Shown here: one piece after another, positions 1-8,382 of the stretch
Position numbering within the stretch: the stretch's first letter is position 1
Layout of the letters: each line of letters begins with the position of its first letter
Assembly (NCBI RefSeq): GCF_013179735.1
Contig: NZ_JABMEG010000001.1
Location: 1 to 64,000, forward strand
Length of the DNA: 64,000 nt
Reading direction: 5' to 3'
Source: Permianibacter fluminis
Lineage (GTDB): Bacteria > Pseudomonadota > Gammaproteobacteria > Enterobacterales > Permianibacteraceae
Notes under the pieces: model-generated
Told to the model about the DNA's origin: nothing
What the model saw: only the letters and a program-made list of their open reading frames with translations
Database searches by the model: none
Position numbers and translations under genes: made by a program

Positions 1-334
1 AGGAGTGCCGCACTCTCCCCATAATGAGCTCCTTCCCCGTAAAGTACTGAGCGAGGTCCCCTACAGGGCTCTAGGCTCCCTCCCCTGTCAAGGGGAGGGC
101 TGGGGGTGGGGTAATTTACGAGACTACGCCAACTACGTGAACGATCACCGCCACTCACTCAAATCAATCACCAGCCGTTCCAGCCGGGCATCATCTTCCG
201 GCCGCATCAATTCAATACCGTTATCACTGAGCGCAGCCCGCGCGCTACTTATCCGGCCACGGTGCTTGCCATCCGCCAGCGCAATCGCGGCGTTGACGAT
301 GGTGACATGTTGCAAATTGCTGGGGTTGAAACGG
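1..334. repeat. Left copy of a duplicated intergenic segment
   Basis: This stretch matches 9691-10024 with three single-base differences (for example position 199 C versus 9889 A). It contains a GC-rich palindromic block (about 65-115) that belongs to a dispersed repeat also seen at 9660-9700 and 16584-16619, and the small minus-strand gene at 145-348. In the right copy the segment lies between phaC and dam. The repeat runs off the left edge of the window, so its full length is unknown. The match ends abruptly after position 334. Confidence 0.95.
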
Positions 335-348
335 GTCAAATTGTTCAC
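145..348 (-). CDS. Small conserved protein of unknown function, left copy
   Basis: A 67-residue protein whose last about 61 residues are identical to the product of 9835-10041, while the first residues differ because the repeat ends there. All three nucleotide differences between the copies fall at synonymous positions (Pro CCG/CCT, Leu TTG/CTG, Asn AAC/AAT), which is what a translated gene under selection would show. No signal peptide, membrane segment or recognised motif is visible. The middle is Ala-rich and the C-terminus is acidic and amphipathic. I do not recognise the family. Confidence 0.55.
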   Translation of the reverse strand: MNNLTRFNPSNLQHVTIVNAAIALADGKHRGRISSARAALSDNGIELMRPEDDARLERLVIDLSEWR

Positions 349-411
349 GCTCGTACTCCCAAAGCCACATAGCCTGTGAGAGTCAAATAGCGCAACTTGA
401 TGACAGCAGGA

Positions 412-903
412 TTACACTGGCGCTTTCAGCTTCACTTTCTTTCTATAACGTTCACATCCGTCTCTATCTATCAAGACAGAGCTGATAAGCTCGCCATCAG
501 TCGATTTGTATGTGGCGCGAATACTGCCCCCAAACATCATCAGCGATTTGCTCATCTGTTCGTCGCAGAACCCAGCCGCTACATCATCCTCCGAAAGACT
601 AGCCAAACTCTCGATGGCTTCAGTATCAGAAGCATTCATTGTGAAGAGTAAGGTCAGCTCACGGTCACTGGCCGAAGCGGAAGTAAACTCCAAACCTTCG
701 GAGATTACTTGAGGTAGATCGCGATTAATGTCAGCTGCCGCCTTGGCAAGTTCTTCCGGAAGTTGCTGCGTTTTCTTGTAAATTGCGAATATTCCCCAGC
801 TGATAAGTCCCACAATGACGATCATCCACATCAATGCAAATATCAGCCGCTGCCGTGTCGTGGGACCATCTCGCCAAAATTTGTGGTCAGCAGTATTTTC
901 CAT
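412..903 (-). CDS. Membrane-anchored hypothetical protein
   Basis: A 163-residue protein with a short cytoplasmic N-terminus, one strong transmembrane segment at about residues 19-42 and an about 120-residue, probably periplasmic, mostly acidic domain containing two cysteines (in FCDEQ and GCERY) that could form a disulfide. It sits between the two duplicated segments of the left copy. The right copy (10025-10108) has no equivalent, so it was gained on the left or lost on the right. Function is unknown. Confidence 0.6.
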   Translation of the reverse strand: MENTADHKFWRDGPTTRQRLIFALMWMIVIVGLISWGIFAIYKKTQQLPEELAKAAADINRDLPQVISEGLEFTSASASDRELTLLFTMNASDTEAIESLASLSEDDVAAGFCDEQMSKSLMMFGGSIRATYKSTDGELISSVLIDRDGCERYRKKVKLKAPV

Positions 904-944
904 TACAGAACTTCCTTTTTTTATAAACTGCTCATGGCCATTTG

Positions 945-1217
945 CTAGTACCGCGCCAACAACTCACTGGCATTGTTGCGGCGGGTGCCGTTGCAGCTGA
1001 TGAAGCGGCGGACCGGGAAGGCGGTCAGTTCGGCGGATTGATACAGCTCCCGGGTGATCGGGGTGTCGTGATTGGAAATCAGCACCGGTACCTTTTTGCG
1101 GCGCAGGCTGTCGGCGGCGGCGGCGAGATCGAATTGTTCGGTTGGGCCGAAGGCCGAGCGGGCGTAGGCGGTGAAGCTGGCGGTGGCAGTCAGCGGTACG
1201 TACGGCGGATCACAGTA
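945..1217 (-). pseudogene. Truncated 3' fragment of dam (duplicate of 10109-10381)
   Basis: These 273 bases appear identical to the 3' end of the intact dam gene at 10109-11077, including its TAG stop (945-947). The fragment starts just before the DPPY catalytic motif and encodes about the last 90 residues of the methylase. The N-terminal half with the WAGGK SAM-binding motif is missing. Immediately beyond 1217 the sequence becomes AT-rich island DNA. It has no start codon of its own and is a non-functional relic of the duplication that flanks the island. Confidence 0.93.
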
Positions 1218-1240
1218 TTAGAACGGACATATTATCTGTA

Positions 1241-1702
1241 ATGCATTACCTAACCGCCTCAATGCAGCGAGGCTTTTTGACTATAAAGCATTCATATTTT
1301 GAAGCGAAGCTATTGCTCGCCAAAATTTTTAAATGCCATACGCCGGAAACCATCTCACTATACAAGTACAACCTCGAAATGTACTGCAGCGTTGAAAGCT
1401 ACCGAAATTTCAACAACGAACTGTGTTGTGATTTGACAGAAACGAATTACGGATTGCCGCGATGCTTGTGGCTTTCCGCGCATTTGCGTGACTTCTCGAC
1501 GTTCAGAACGGCACTGACTTACGCCTACCAAGCGAAATACCATTTTGAATACTTCAAATCCAAAGGCATAGAACTAGTTGAGAGAGTTGAGTCAGGCGAT
1601 TTTCTTAGCAAAAGCGAGATTCAGGAATATATAACTCATTTCCTCTACAAGCAGGTGAAATTAATGTCGCAGCGCGGAAAGCTTGACGACGTAGTCAGTT
1701 AG
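1241..1702 (+). CDS. Hypothetical protein at the island's left edge
   Basis: A 153-residue, predicted soluble protein rich in Tyr, Phe, Lys and Glu, with no signal peptide and no family I recognise. It begins 24 bases inside the island, next to the dam fragment, and its base composition is AT-rich like the Rhs genes and unlike the host backbone. It could be an orphan immunity or cargo gene, but nothing in the sequence proves that. It may also be the remains of a longer gene cut at the junction. Confidence 0.45.
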   Translation: MHYLTASMQRGFLTIKHSYFEAKLLLAKIFKCHTPETISLYKYNLEMYCSVESYRNFNNELCCDLTETNYGLPRCLWLSAHLRDFSTFRTALTYAYQAKYHFEYFKSKGIELVERVESGDFLSKSEIQEYITHFLYKQVKLMSQRGKLDDVVS

Positions 1703-2320
1703 ATGATACCAATTGACCAAACCTGATGCGCATGTAGTGCATCGCCTGAATAGCCGTGACCACTACTAACACGGCAACTATCAGGGATGGGAAAGAGGCT
1801 ATGACGCAATGCATGGCTTATGGAAAGGATGCAATCGATGAGTCCGGTATATATATTGTTCATTTATCCGGCACTTTACTTTGCGACACATGGTAGAAAT
1901 GCCTCCCCTGCGGTGACAGAGCGCGCTTCTGGCCGAATAAAGAACCGAACCGGTCGACAACGCAGAATACAAAGATTTTCTACCTGCCGTGGTCCGCGGA
2001 TTGGTTTTCACCCTTCTTTCAACCTGGGCGCGACCGACCTTCAGACTTTCCCAAGAGAATTCGAGGTCTCACCAGCAGACAAGCATGATGACCAAAAGTC
2101 TGAACGAATATGTTGGTGTTCAAGGCATTTCCAACTTTAAACATAACACTCGAAATGCCCGCCGAAGTGAGAAAGTAATTGATGAAGCCAGTCAGTCGAC
2201 AGCGAGCTTTACCTCATCACTTCAGAATGCGGAAATGAGATAACAAACGCGGGGAATTCGTCGGCTACTTTTAAAAAAATGACTTTCACCATGCCATGTC
2301 AAATTTAGGGTGTTGATTCC
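1703..2320. other. Gene-poor stretch upstream of the Rhs genes
   Basis: No convincing gene here. Short open frames exist on both strands but lack recognisable domains or good ribosome sites. AT content rises toward the first Rhs gene (a run of A around 2270), so its promoter probably lies at about 2230-2320. I see no terminal inverted repeats of an insertion sequence. Confidence 0.5.
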
Positions 2321-3067
2321 ATGCCACAAAGAAACGTGAAATACCTCGCCGTACTGCTCTGTTTTGGTTTGGCTGCATTCGCAGCCATTATTATCGATCC
2401 GGAGGAGCCAATCCGCGGCGGAATACCATCGTCAATTTCCTATCCTGCAACGTCATCCAGTGGGAATTATACGGTTAGTTGGGAGGCAGGCTCCCCTGCT
2501 GATTACTATGAGTTGTACGAGCAAGTTGGAAGTGCAGGCTACACGCTGATTGCAACAATTTGGTCGGGTAGCTTGCAGCAAAAATCGTTTTCAGGAAAGG
2601 CAAGTGGGACCTATTACTATCGGGTTCGAGCCTGTGTTGACGTGTGCAGCGCCTACAGAGCAGGTACTGCAATTGTCGTCTCAATATCGGTACCGCCAAC
2701 CTTATCGCTCTCAGCAAATGCGACACAAATCGATCCTGGCGCGTCTGTTACTTTAAATTACATCAGCAGTAATGCAACCGCTTGCTCAATCAATGGCGCT
2801 GGGGTTTCGCTGCCAAGCGGATCAAAAACATACTCAAATATTGTCAATACAACCAAATACACGCTTACGTGTAGCAACGCCGGCGCCTCTGCCAGCTCAT
2901 CAGTTACAGTCAATGTCAGACCCAATCCGCCAACAGGCCCGGTCACACAAACACTCTCATATGATGCATTGGGTCGACTGACATCCTCTCAAGAAACGAC
3001 AGGGCGGACGCAAGGCGTCACCTATGACGCAGTCGGAAATCGAACAAGCCAATCCGTTTCGCAGTAG
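2321..3067 (+). CDS. Secreted Fn3/Ig-like protein ending in two YD (RHS) repeats
   Basis: A 248-residue protein. An N-terminal hydrophobic signal segment (about residues 7-22) is followed by a fibronectin-III-like beta domain (about 30-120), an Ig-like domain with paired cysteines (about 125-205) and, at the extreme C-terminus, two YD repeats with the YDALGRL and YDAVGNR signatures. It ends directly after them. Small proteins of this build often sit just upstream of large Rhs genes. Here the next two genes are Rhs proteins on the same strand, so the three are probably co-expressed. No toxin domain is visible. Confidence 0.75.
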   Translation: MPQRNVKYLAVLLCFGLAAFAAIIIDPEEPIRGGIPSSISYPATSSSGNYTVSWEAGSPADYYELYEQVGSAGYTLIATIWSGSLQQKSFSGKASGTYYYRVRACVDVCSAYRAGTAIVVSISVPPTLSLSANATQIDPGASVTLNYISSNATACSINGAGVSLPSGSKTYSNIVNTTKYTLTCSNAGASASSSVTVNVRPNPPTGPVTQTLSYDALGRLTSSQETTGRTQGVTYDAVGNRTSQSVSQ

Positions 3068-3089
3068 AAAATGGTAAGAAGCTGCTAGA

Positions 3090-3110
3090 CGATCGTTGAA
3101 TCAACGATCG
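3090..3110. repeat. Perfect 10-bp inverted repeat
   Basis: Arms CGATCGTTGA and TCAACGATCG are separated by one base, in the gap between the first and second Rhs genes. There is no T-run, so it is not a standard intrinsic terminator. It could be a regulator site or an mRNA-processing hairpin. Confidence 0.6.
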
Positions 3111-3150
3111 GCATTTTCAACACTTAACTTTATTTCGGGGCAATTAGATT

Positions 3151-5118
3151 ATGAAGGCTAGAATGCTTATCCCAGGCGTTTTGCTGTCCTGCGCGTCAGC
3201 GAATGCAGCCGAATTTGCTGCGCAAAAGATAATCATGCAAGACGAGTACGGAGTTAATGTAGCTAGCACACAAGTCGTTCAATCACTTAACACCGTTTCG
3301 ATTGGTGGAGAAAACGGAATATCACACAGCATTTCCACAGCCACAAACAATTTCGAAATAACTGGATATCGCGGATACCGGGACAAGTTCCTAAATACAA
3401 AAGCGAGCTACGTATACATAGGCAGTCAGGGCAGTAATCAAAATGTCTATATTCAGGGATACGGCTACGTTTTAGATGCAATGCGCTTCAGCGATTTCGA
3501 AGGGAGTACGGATTTTATCGTTAGAGAAAATGGAAATGTTGTCACGCGATTTTCGGAGCTGAAGCCAACTTATGCGTTTGAGGCGCTGTCAGACCCACGA
3601 AATTCTCTGAAATTTACCGACAACAATACCTATCTGGAATGGACGAAGCCAAATGGAACGAAGTCTAGATATAAGTTTTATCCTATGCTTGGAGCAGAGC
3701 TGGAGAGCGTGATATTCCCGACGGGCCTTCGTTACGACATAGGCGCTCGTAAGGAATTTGGCAACGTTAGTTATCGCGCGGTAACAACAAATACCGGCTT
3801 TGAGCTGCTGTATAAGTATGAAATCGACACTCGCCCGTATTCAGACCCGGGCGTGATGCCGGTTTATGCTCCGCTCGCGCAACCTGAAACTTGGTCGTAC
3901 TACAATCCGAAATATGTGTATGCCATTAATGCTGCAATTGAGAATTGTAATCTGAATTCTGGCGGGTGCTTCCTGACGAAAGATTGGCCTAGAGCCACAT
4001 TCAATTGGCCGGCTGGAATGCCTAGAGCCATGTATTTCGGGACAAATATATTTTCCGTTGCAAACGGGCTTGGGGAAGTAACGGAGTACAAATTCAAAGC
4101 CTATGATCTTCACTACTGTGGCTTGCAAGGTGCTGGGTCAAATCACACTTACGCACTAAACGAAAGAACCTCTCCGCGCCTGGTCGAGATAAAGCCACCC
4201 TACGCTAGTCAGGCGGCATTTAAGTACGAATACAAAAATGTCTGCGATGACTTCTTTGACATGATGGGCATTGGTCATGGCAGCGACCTCGGAGTTGCTG
4301 GTTCCATGCAGCTGGTCGCGGAAGCTGGACAAATTTATAGCGCCAAGAAAAATGATTCGGACGTGCATCACTACACGGTAAATTATGAAAACACCTACGG
4401 CACAGTTACAAACAGCGGCGGTGGGGAAATAACGCAAGTTCGAATGGCCAAGACAATATTCCCATTTACGCTTGTTAGCGCCTCGACTACATCTGGAACA
4501 ATGAGCTACGAGGGTTCGTTTTTCAACGCACCAAAAAAGTTTAGCAGAAATAAGGGGCCTTCTGAAGATTATGAATATACACGCGGAAATCTCACAAAGA
4601 TAATATTGAATAAAGGGAAAGCAACCGAAGTCTATATGCAGGCACAATTCCCAGTTGCTTGCGACTCTAGTAATTACAAGTATTGTAATAAACCTGTCTG
4701 GCAGCGTGATGCAAGAGGAAACGTTACAAGCTACACATACCATCAACCCTCAGGACAGGTTGAGTCGGTAAAGTCGCCAGCAGATAAAAACGGCAAGATT
4801 GCCGAAATACGATACGAATATGAGCAAAAGCCAGCGTATTACTACTCCACAAACGGAGCGAGAGTCAGCGGCTCGCCCATATGGCTCCGCGTTGCAGAGC
4901 GGAGATGTGAAAATAGTAACTACGCTTCGACAAATTGTGAATTAAACGATGAATTGGTGACGAGCTTTGAGTACAACAATGACAATCTGTTGATGACGTC
5001 AAAGTCGGTATATTCGCAGAGAGAGAACAAAACTCTTACGATTTGCTACCAATACGACATTTATGGGAATCGGATTGGTGAAACATCGCCGAATTCAAAT
5101 TTAAGCGTCTGTAATTGA
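3151..5118 (+). CDS. Secreted Rhs protein, N-terminal shell half
   Basis: A 655-residue protein with a Sec signal peptide (basic start, hydrophobic core, cleavage near ANAA at residue about 20). The body is beta-rich. YD-type signatures appear only toward the end (for example DARGNVTSYTY and YQYDIYGNRIGE), as in the N-terminal half of long single-chain Rhs proteins. Translation stops after NLSVCN, with no toxin core. The following gene starts 19 bases later in another frame, with its own ribosome site and signal peptide, and resumes with YD repeats. I infer that the two chains together form one Rhs shell. Base composition is far more AT-rich than the backbone, indicating transfer. Confidence 0.8.
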   Translation: MKARMLIPGVLLSCASANAAEFAAQKIIMQDEYGVNVASTQVVQSLNTVSIGGENGISHSISTATNNFEITGYRGYRDKFLNTKASYVYIGSQGSNQNVYIQGYGYVLDAMRFSDFEGSTDFIVRENGNVVTRFSELKPTYAFEALSDPRNSLKFTDNNTYLEWTKPNGTKSRYKFYPMLGAELESVIFPTGLRYDIGARKEFGNVSYRAVTTNTGFELLYKYEIDTRPYSDPGVMPVYAPLAQPETWSYYNPKYVYAINAAIENCNLNSGGCFLTKDWPRATFNWPAGMPRAMYFGTNIFSVANGLGEVTEYKFKAYDLHYCGLQGAGSNHTYALNERTSPRLVEIKPPYASQAAFKYEYKNVCDDFFDMMGIGHGSDLGVAGSMQLVAEAGQIYSAKKNDSDVHHYTVNYENTYGTVTNSGGGEITQVRMAKTIFPFTLVSASTTSGTMSYEGSFFNAPKKFSRNKGPSEDYEYTRGNLTKIILNKGKATEVYMQAQFPVACDSSNYKYCNKPVWQRDARGNVTSYTYHQPSGQVESVKSPADKNGKIAEIRYEYEQKPAYYYSTNGARVSGSPIWLRVAERRCENSNYASTNCELNDELVTSFEYNNDNLLMTSKSVYSQRENKTLTICYQYDIYGNRIGETSPNSNLSVCN

Positions 5119-5137
5119 GCCGGTTGAGGTGTAGAGA

Positions 5138-7747
5138 ATGAATGTCTCCAAATTTTCGGCAGCTCTCTTCGCATGCGCTTGTGCAAATGTACATGCAGAA
5201 CAGACCGCGCAAAACAACATGCTTGCATACCGTTACGATCTTAGCGGGCAAAAGACCGCGGAAATAATGCCGGATGCAGACGGACAGGCGCCTTTCGAGT
5301 ATCTGGCCACAAGGTATACATATTATTCAGGCGTTCTTTCGAAAGTGGAGATGGGGACTCTTAGCAGTTTTCCCAGCGAGTCAATTGCCCCAAAAGACTG
5401 GGAAGCATTTGGCTACGCTTTTCTGGTTAGTAGATCCAGTCAAACGTCATATGACGACTTCGGACGAAAGGTATTTGAAAAATCATTTGACGGAACTGTA
5501 GGCATTTCAGCGGTACAGTACAGCTATGACCAAGACAGTCGAGTTCTCTGTAAAGCAGTACGAATGAATAAGAGTAATTTGGTGCTCAAGAATCTGCCTA
5601 ACGCATGCTTGCTGGGTGTTGAAGGCGTAGATGGCCCAGATCGAGTTAGCAAATATACCTACAACGGCTTTGACCAGATATTAACCGAGAAAAGAGCGGT
5701 TGGCACGGCGATTGAGCAAACCTATGTGGTTAATGAGTACTTTGACTACACCAATATCTTGCACTATCAAACGGATGCAAATGGCAACAGAACTCAACTG
5801 GAATACGATGATTTTAATCGACTTAGCGACAGATACTATCCATCCGCATCCGTCCTGGGTACGGCCAATTCTAATGATTATGAACACTATAGTTACGACG
5901 CAAACGGGAATTTGGCCTTTGAACGCAAGCGCAACGGTGCAAGTATTAATTATACCTATGATAACAATAACCGACTAATTTTTAAGGATTTTGACGCAGC
6001 CGGCAACGTGTATATCCCCGATACATATTACGATTATGATCTTCGAGGAAATTCGTTATACGCTAGATTTGGTAGCCAAACAGGTGAGGGGGTGACAAAC
6101 ACAGTTGACGGGTTTGGACGCGTAATATCAACAGCCTCGTCATTGGGCGGCGTTAATCGAGTATTGAATTACGGTTATGACAATAATGGAAATAGAACGA
6201 AAATTGTTCACGGAGATTCTTTGCAAATTATTTATAGGTTTGACCAACTGAATCGACCTTATGAGGTGGATGAGATATCTTCAGTAATCGCGAAGATGAC
6301 ATATAAAAAATCCGGCATGCCTGACGCGATCTTCAGAAACTATGATTCTGCGAATCAAACGTATTCCAGCAAGACTCAGTTTGATTACGAAAACGCTATC
6401 AGACTGACCTCACTGTCACACGACTTGAAGAACCTCGAATCTGATGTGTCATATGGCTTCAGCTATAACCCGGCAAATCAAATTACGCAGCAAACACTAA
6501 GTAACGGAAAGTACTACTTCAATGATTCCGTCGTGCAGAATGCGGCTTATGTGTCAAATGGATTGAATCAGTACTCATCAATCGCTGGTCAGATCTACAC
6601 CTATGATTCAGCAGGGAATTTGAAGAATGACGGCACTCTGACTTATCAATATGATGCTGAAAATCGTCTGGTAGGTGTAAGTGGGTTGCAGAGTGCAACC
6701 TTGAAGTACGACCCGCTCGGCCGTCTATACGAAACAATAGTAAATGGTCTTAAAACCAGTTTTCTGTATGATGGCAGCGCATTAGTTGCTGAATATGGCA
6801 GTAGCGGGGCGATGACTAAGCGGTATGTTCATGGCGTCGGGGTAGATACGCCTCTTTTGCAATACAATGGTTCAGCTACAGGAAAGACGAATTGGCGTTT
6901 TTTGTATGCCAACCATCAGGGGAGCATAGTCGCTCATGCAAGTTCCGATGGCTCGCTGCTTGCCTCACTCAGTTACGACAACTTTGGCAATCCGGGAGCG
7001 GGAAATGTGGATAGGTTTGGGTTTACTGGCCAGGCTTGGCTTAAGGAATTGAACCTCTATTACTACAAGGCGCGAATGTATTCTCCAAAGTTGGGCCGCT
7101 TCCTTCAAACAGACCCCGTCGGCTACAAAGATGACATGAATCTCTATGCATACGTGGGGAATGACCCAGTTAATAGGGTTGACCCAACCGGTAAGACCTG
7201 CGTCGGGACTGGAGTAAACCAGGGCTACACCTGCACGGTAGATAATGTGAATGGATTGACGCCAAAGCAGGTCCGATCGATGGAACGGTCCTATACGCGA
7301 GCGGTGAACCGGCTGATGTATCATCCGAATGCGAAGCAAACCATAACAGTAACAAACAATAAAACAGGCTTAAGCGGAACTATGACGGTGACGGCAAGGC
7401 AGGTCGCCAATGTTCTGATAAAGGCAAATGTTACTGGCTCCAACAAGCCACCTACTCCTGATACTAGAGCACAGACAGGTGGCGGCGCTCTTCAGACCAA
7501 CGGCAATATGGGCAACATTCAGATGACGATTTTCGACAATGCCTTGGTCTTCAACAGAAGTGGTGGCAAAACCGACATTAGCCGTGAGTTGACCAAAACA
7601 TTTATCCACGAAGGATTCCATGGGCTCCCCGATGAAGCCGTTATGCTTCCACAGTGGAATCAAAACTGGAGCGAGTTCCAAACCGATCACCAGACCCCCT
7701 ACAAAGGTGCTGGAGATGCCCTTTTTGCCGATCCAAATTTAAATTAG
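5138..7747 (+). CDS. Secreted Rhs core protein with C-terminal HExxH toxin tip
   Basis: An 869-residue protein. A short signal peptide (predicted cleavage after NVHA, residue about 20) leads into a long array of YD repeats (YDDFGR, YDANGN, YDNNGN and similar). The Rhs-associated core follows, with [11 protein letters not shown] and [12 protein letters not shown], ending in DPTG at about residues 682-685. The remaining about 184 residues are a variable tip. In it FIHEGFHG (H824, E825, H828) forms an HExxH zinc-peptidase motif, and a conserved-looking DHQTPY stretch lies near the end. In this family the tip is the toxic effector released from the shell. No PAAR or VgrG gene is nearby, and the signal peptide argues for Sec rather than T6SS export. 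A ribosome site (GAGG) precedes the ATG. Confidence 0.85.
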   Translation: MNVSKFSAALFACACANVHAEQTAQNNMLAYRYDLSGQKTAEIMPDADGQAPFEYLATRYTYYSGVLSKVEMGTLSSFPSESIAPKDWEAFGYAFLVSRSSQTSYDDFGRKVFEKSFDGTVGISAVQYSYDQDSRVLCKAVRMNKSNLVLKNLPNACLLGVEGVDGPDRVSKYTYNGFDQILTEKRAVGTAIEQTYVVNEYFDYTNILHYQTDANGNRTQLEYDDFNRLSDRYYPSASVLGTANSNDYEHYSYDANGNLAFERKRNGASINYTYDNNNRLIFKDFDAAGNVYIPDTYYDYDLRGNSLYARFGSQTGEGVTNTVDGFGRVISTASSLGGVNRVLNYGYDNNGNRTKIVHGDSLQIIYRFDQLNRPYEVDEISSVIAKMTYKKSGMPDAIFRNYDSANQTYSSKTQFDYENAIRLTSLSHDLKNLESDVSYGFSYNPANQITQQTLSNGKYYFNDSVVQNAAYVSNGLNQYSSIAGQIYTYDSAGNLKNDGTLTYQYDAENRLVGVSGLQSATLKYDPLGRLYETIVNGLKTSFLYDGSALVAEYGSSGAMTKRYVHGVGVDTPLLQYNGSATGKTNWRFLYANHQGSIVAHASSDGSLLASLSYDNFGNPGAGNVDRFGFTGQAWLKELNLYYYKARMYSPKLGRFLQTDPVGYKDDMNLYAYVGNDPVNRVDPTGKTCVGTGVNQGYTCTVDNVNGLTPKQVRSMERSYTRAVNRLMYHPNAKQTITVTNNKTGLSGTMTVTARQVANVLIKANVTGSNKPPTPDTRAQTGGGALQTNGNMGNIQMTIFDNALVFNRSGGKTDISRELTKTFIHEGFHGLPDEAVMLPQWNQNWSEFQTDHQTPYKGAGDALFADPNLN

Positions 7748-7757
7748 GTGGCAGACC

Positions 7758-8324
7758 ATGAAGCACTGTCTTTTTTTTCTCGCAGTTGTGTCGTATTCGG
7801 CTTGGTGCTGTGCCTTCGAAGTGGTGGCGCCGCAAACACACCAAGCTGGAGTTCCGATTAGTTGCAATGCTTTGGAAGATGAAAGCATATACAGAGAAAA
7901 AGGTCGGGAGAATATGTTGCTGGTATTCAACCGAAACTTAGAACTTTACAGCATCGTCGGCGAAAGCTATTTGAAACATAGGGACTGCCGGTATACAGAT
8001 ATAGGTGGATCGAATCAAAGTTGCTCAAATGTCGATTTTCATTGTGTATTCGGGTATTTCAATGTTGTTATGCCAAGAGTCCTTAATAGCTCTTCGTGGC
8101 ATCTCAAAGGAATTGATTGTCGCTTGATTGGTGAAATTGAAGATTCTAAAAGAGTGGCGGAATTTACCTGCAGCAAAGGGGGCGTCTCGATTATGGCTTC
8201 TTATTCAAAAGAAAGGGGAATTTTAAAATTTTCACAACTTTCTAAAGAAGCAAAGATGGAGTACTTCCTTGATGGCGAACGAGGGCTTTTTTCTGAACGA
8301 CAAAAGGATGATATAGATCCATAG
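7758..8324 (+). CDS. Exported small protein, candidate immunity protein of the Rhs toxin
   Basis: A 188-residue protein starting 10 bases after the Rhs gene, with a Shine-Dalgarno-like GGTGG. Residues 1-19 form a signal peptide (cleavage around WCCA-FEV). The Cys-rich mature part suggests disulfides in the periplasm. No lipobox is present because a Trp precedes the Cys. Position directly after the toxin tip is the classical place of the cognate immunity gene, and periplasmic location fits a toxin acting on the envelope. I do not recognise the family, so the immunity role is inferred from context only. AT-rich like the rest of the island. Confidence 0.65.
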   Translation: MKHCLFFLAVVSYSAWCCAFEVVAPQTHQAGVPISCNALEDESIYREKGRENMLLVFNRNLELYSIVGESYLKHRDCRYTDIGGSNQSCSNVDFHCVFGYFNVVMPRVLNSSSWHLKGIDCRLIGEIEDSKRVAEFTCSKGGVSIMASYSKERGILKFSQLSKEAKMEYFLDGERGLFSERQKDDIDP

Positions 8325-8382
8325 CCATGGATTGCACAGGACATGCGAGATATCAACCAAAATCGCAGCCAGCTCTACTCTT

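Noticed and set aside
1820-2140. 106-residue frame in the gap before the Rhs genes
   Set aside because: No signal, domain or repeat signature, and overlapping frames on both strands are equally open. Listed as gene-poor sequence instead.
3090-3110. Intrinsic terminator between Rhs genes
   Set aside because: The palindrome has a 1-base centre and no T-run, so termination is unlikely. Kept only as an inverted repeat.
5119-5137. Frameshift that would join the two Rhs genes
   Set aside because: The downstream gene has its own ribosome site, ATG and signal peptide, and the upstream protein ends before them. A simple sequencing frameshift would not create these.
7800-7830. Lipobox in the putative immunity protein
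   Set aside because: The residue before the Cys is Trp, which does not fit lipobox rules, so it is treated as a cleaved Sec signal.
1218-8380. Insertion sequence or integrase-borne genomic island
   Set aside because: No transposase, integrase, tRNA target or terminal inverted repeats are seen. The flanking duplication of host DNA explains the boundaries better.
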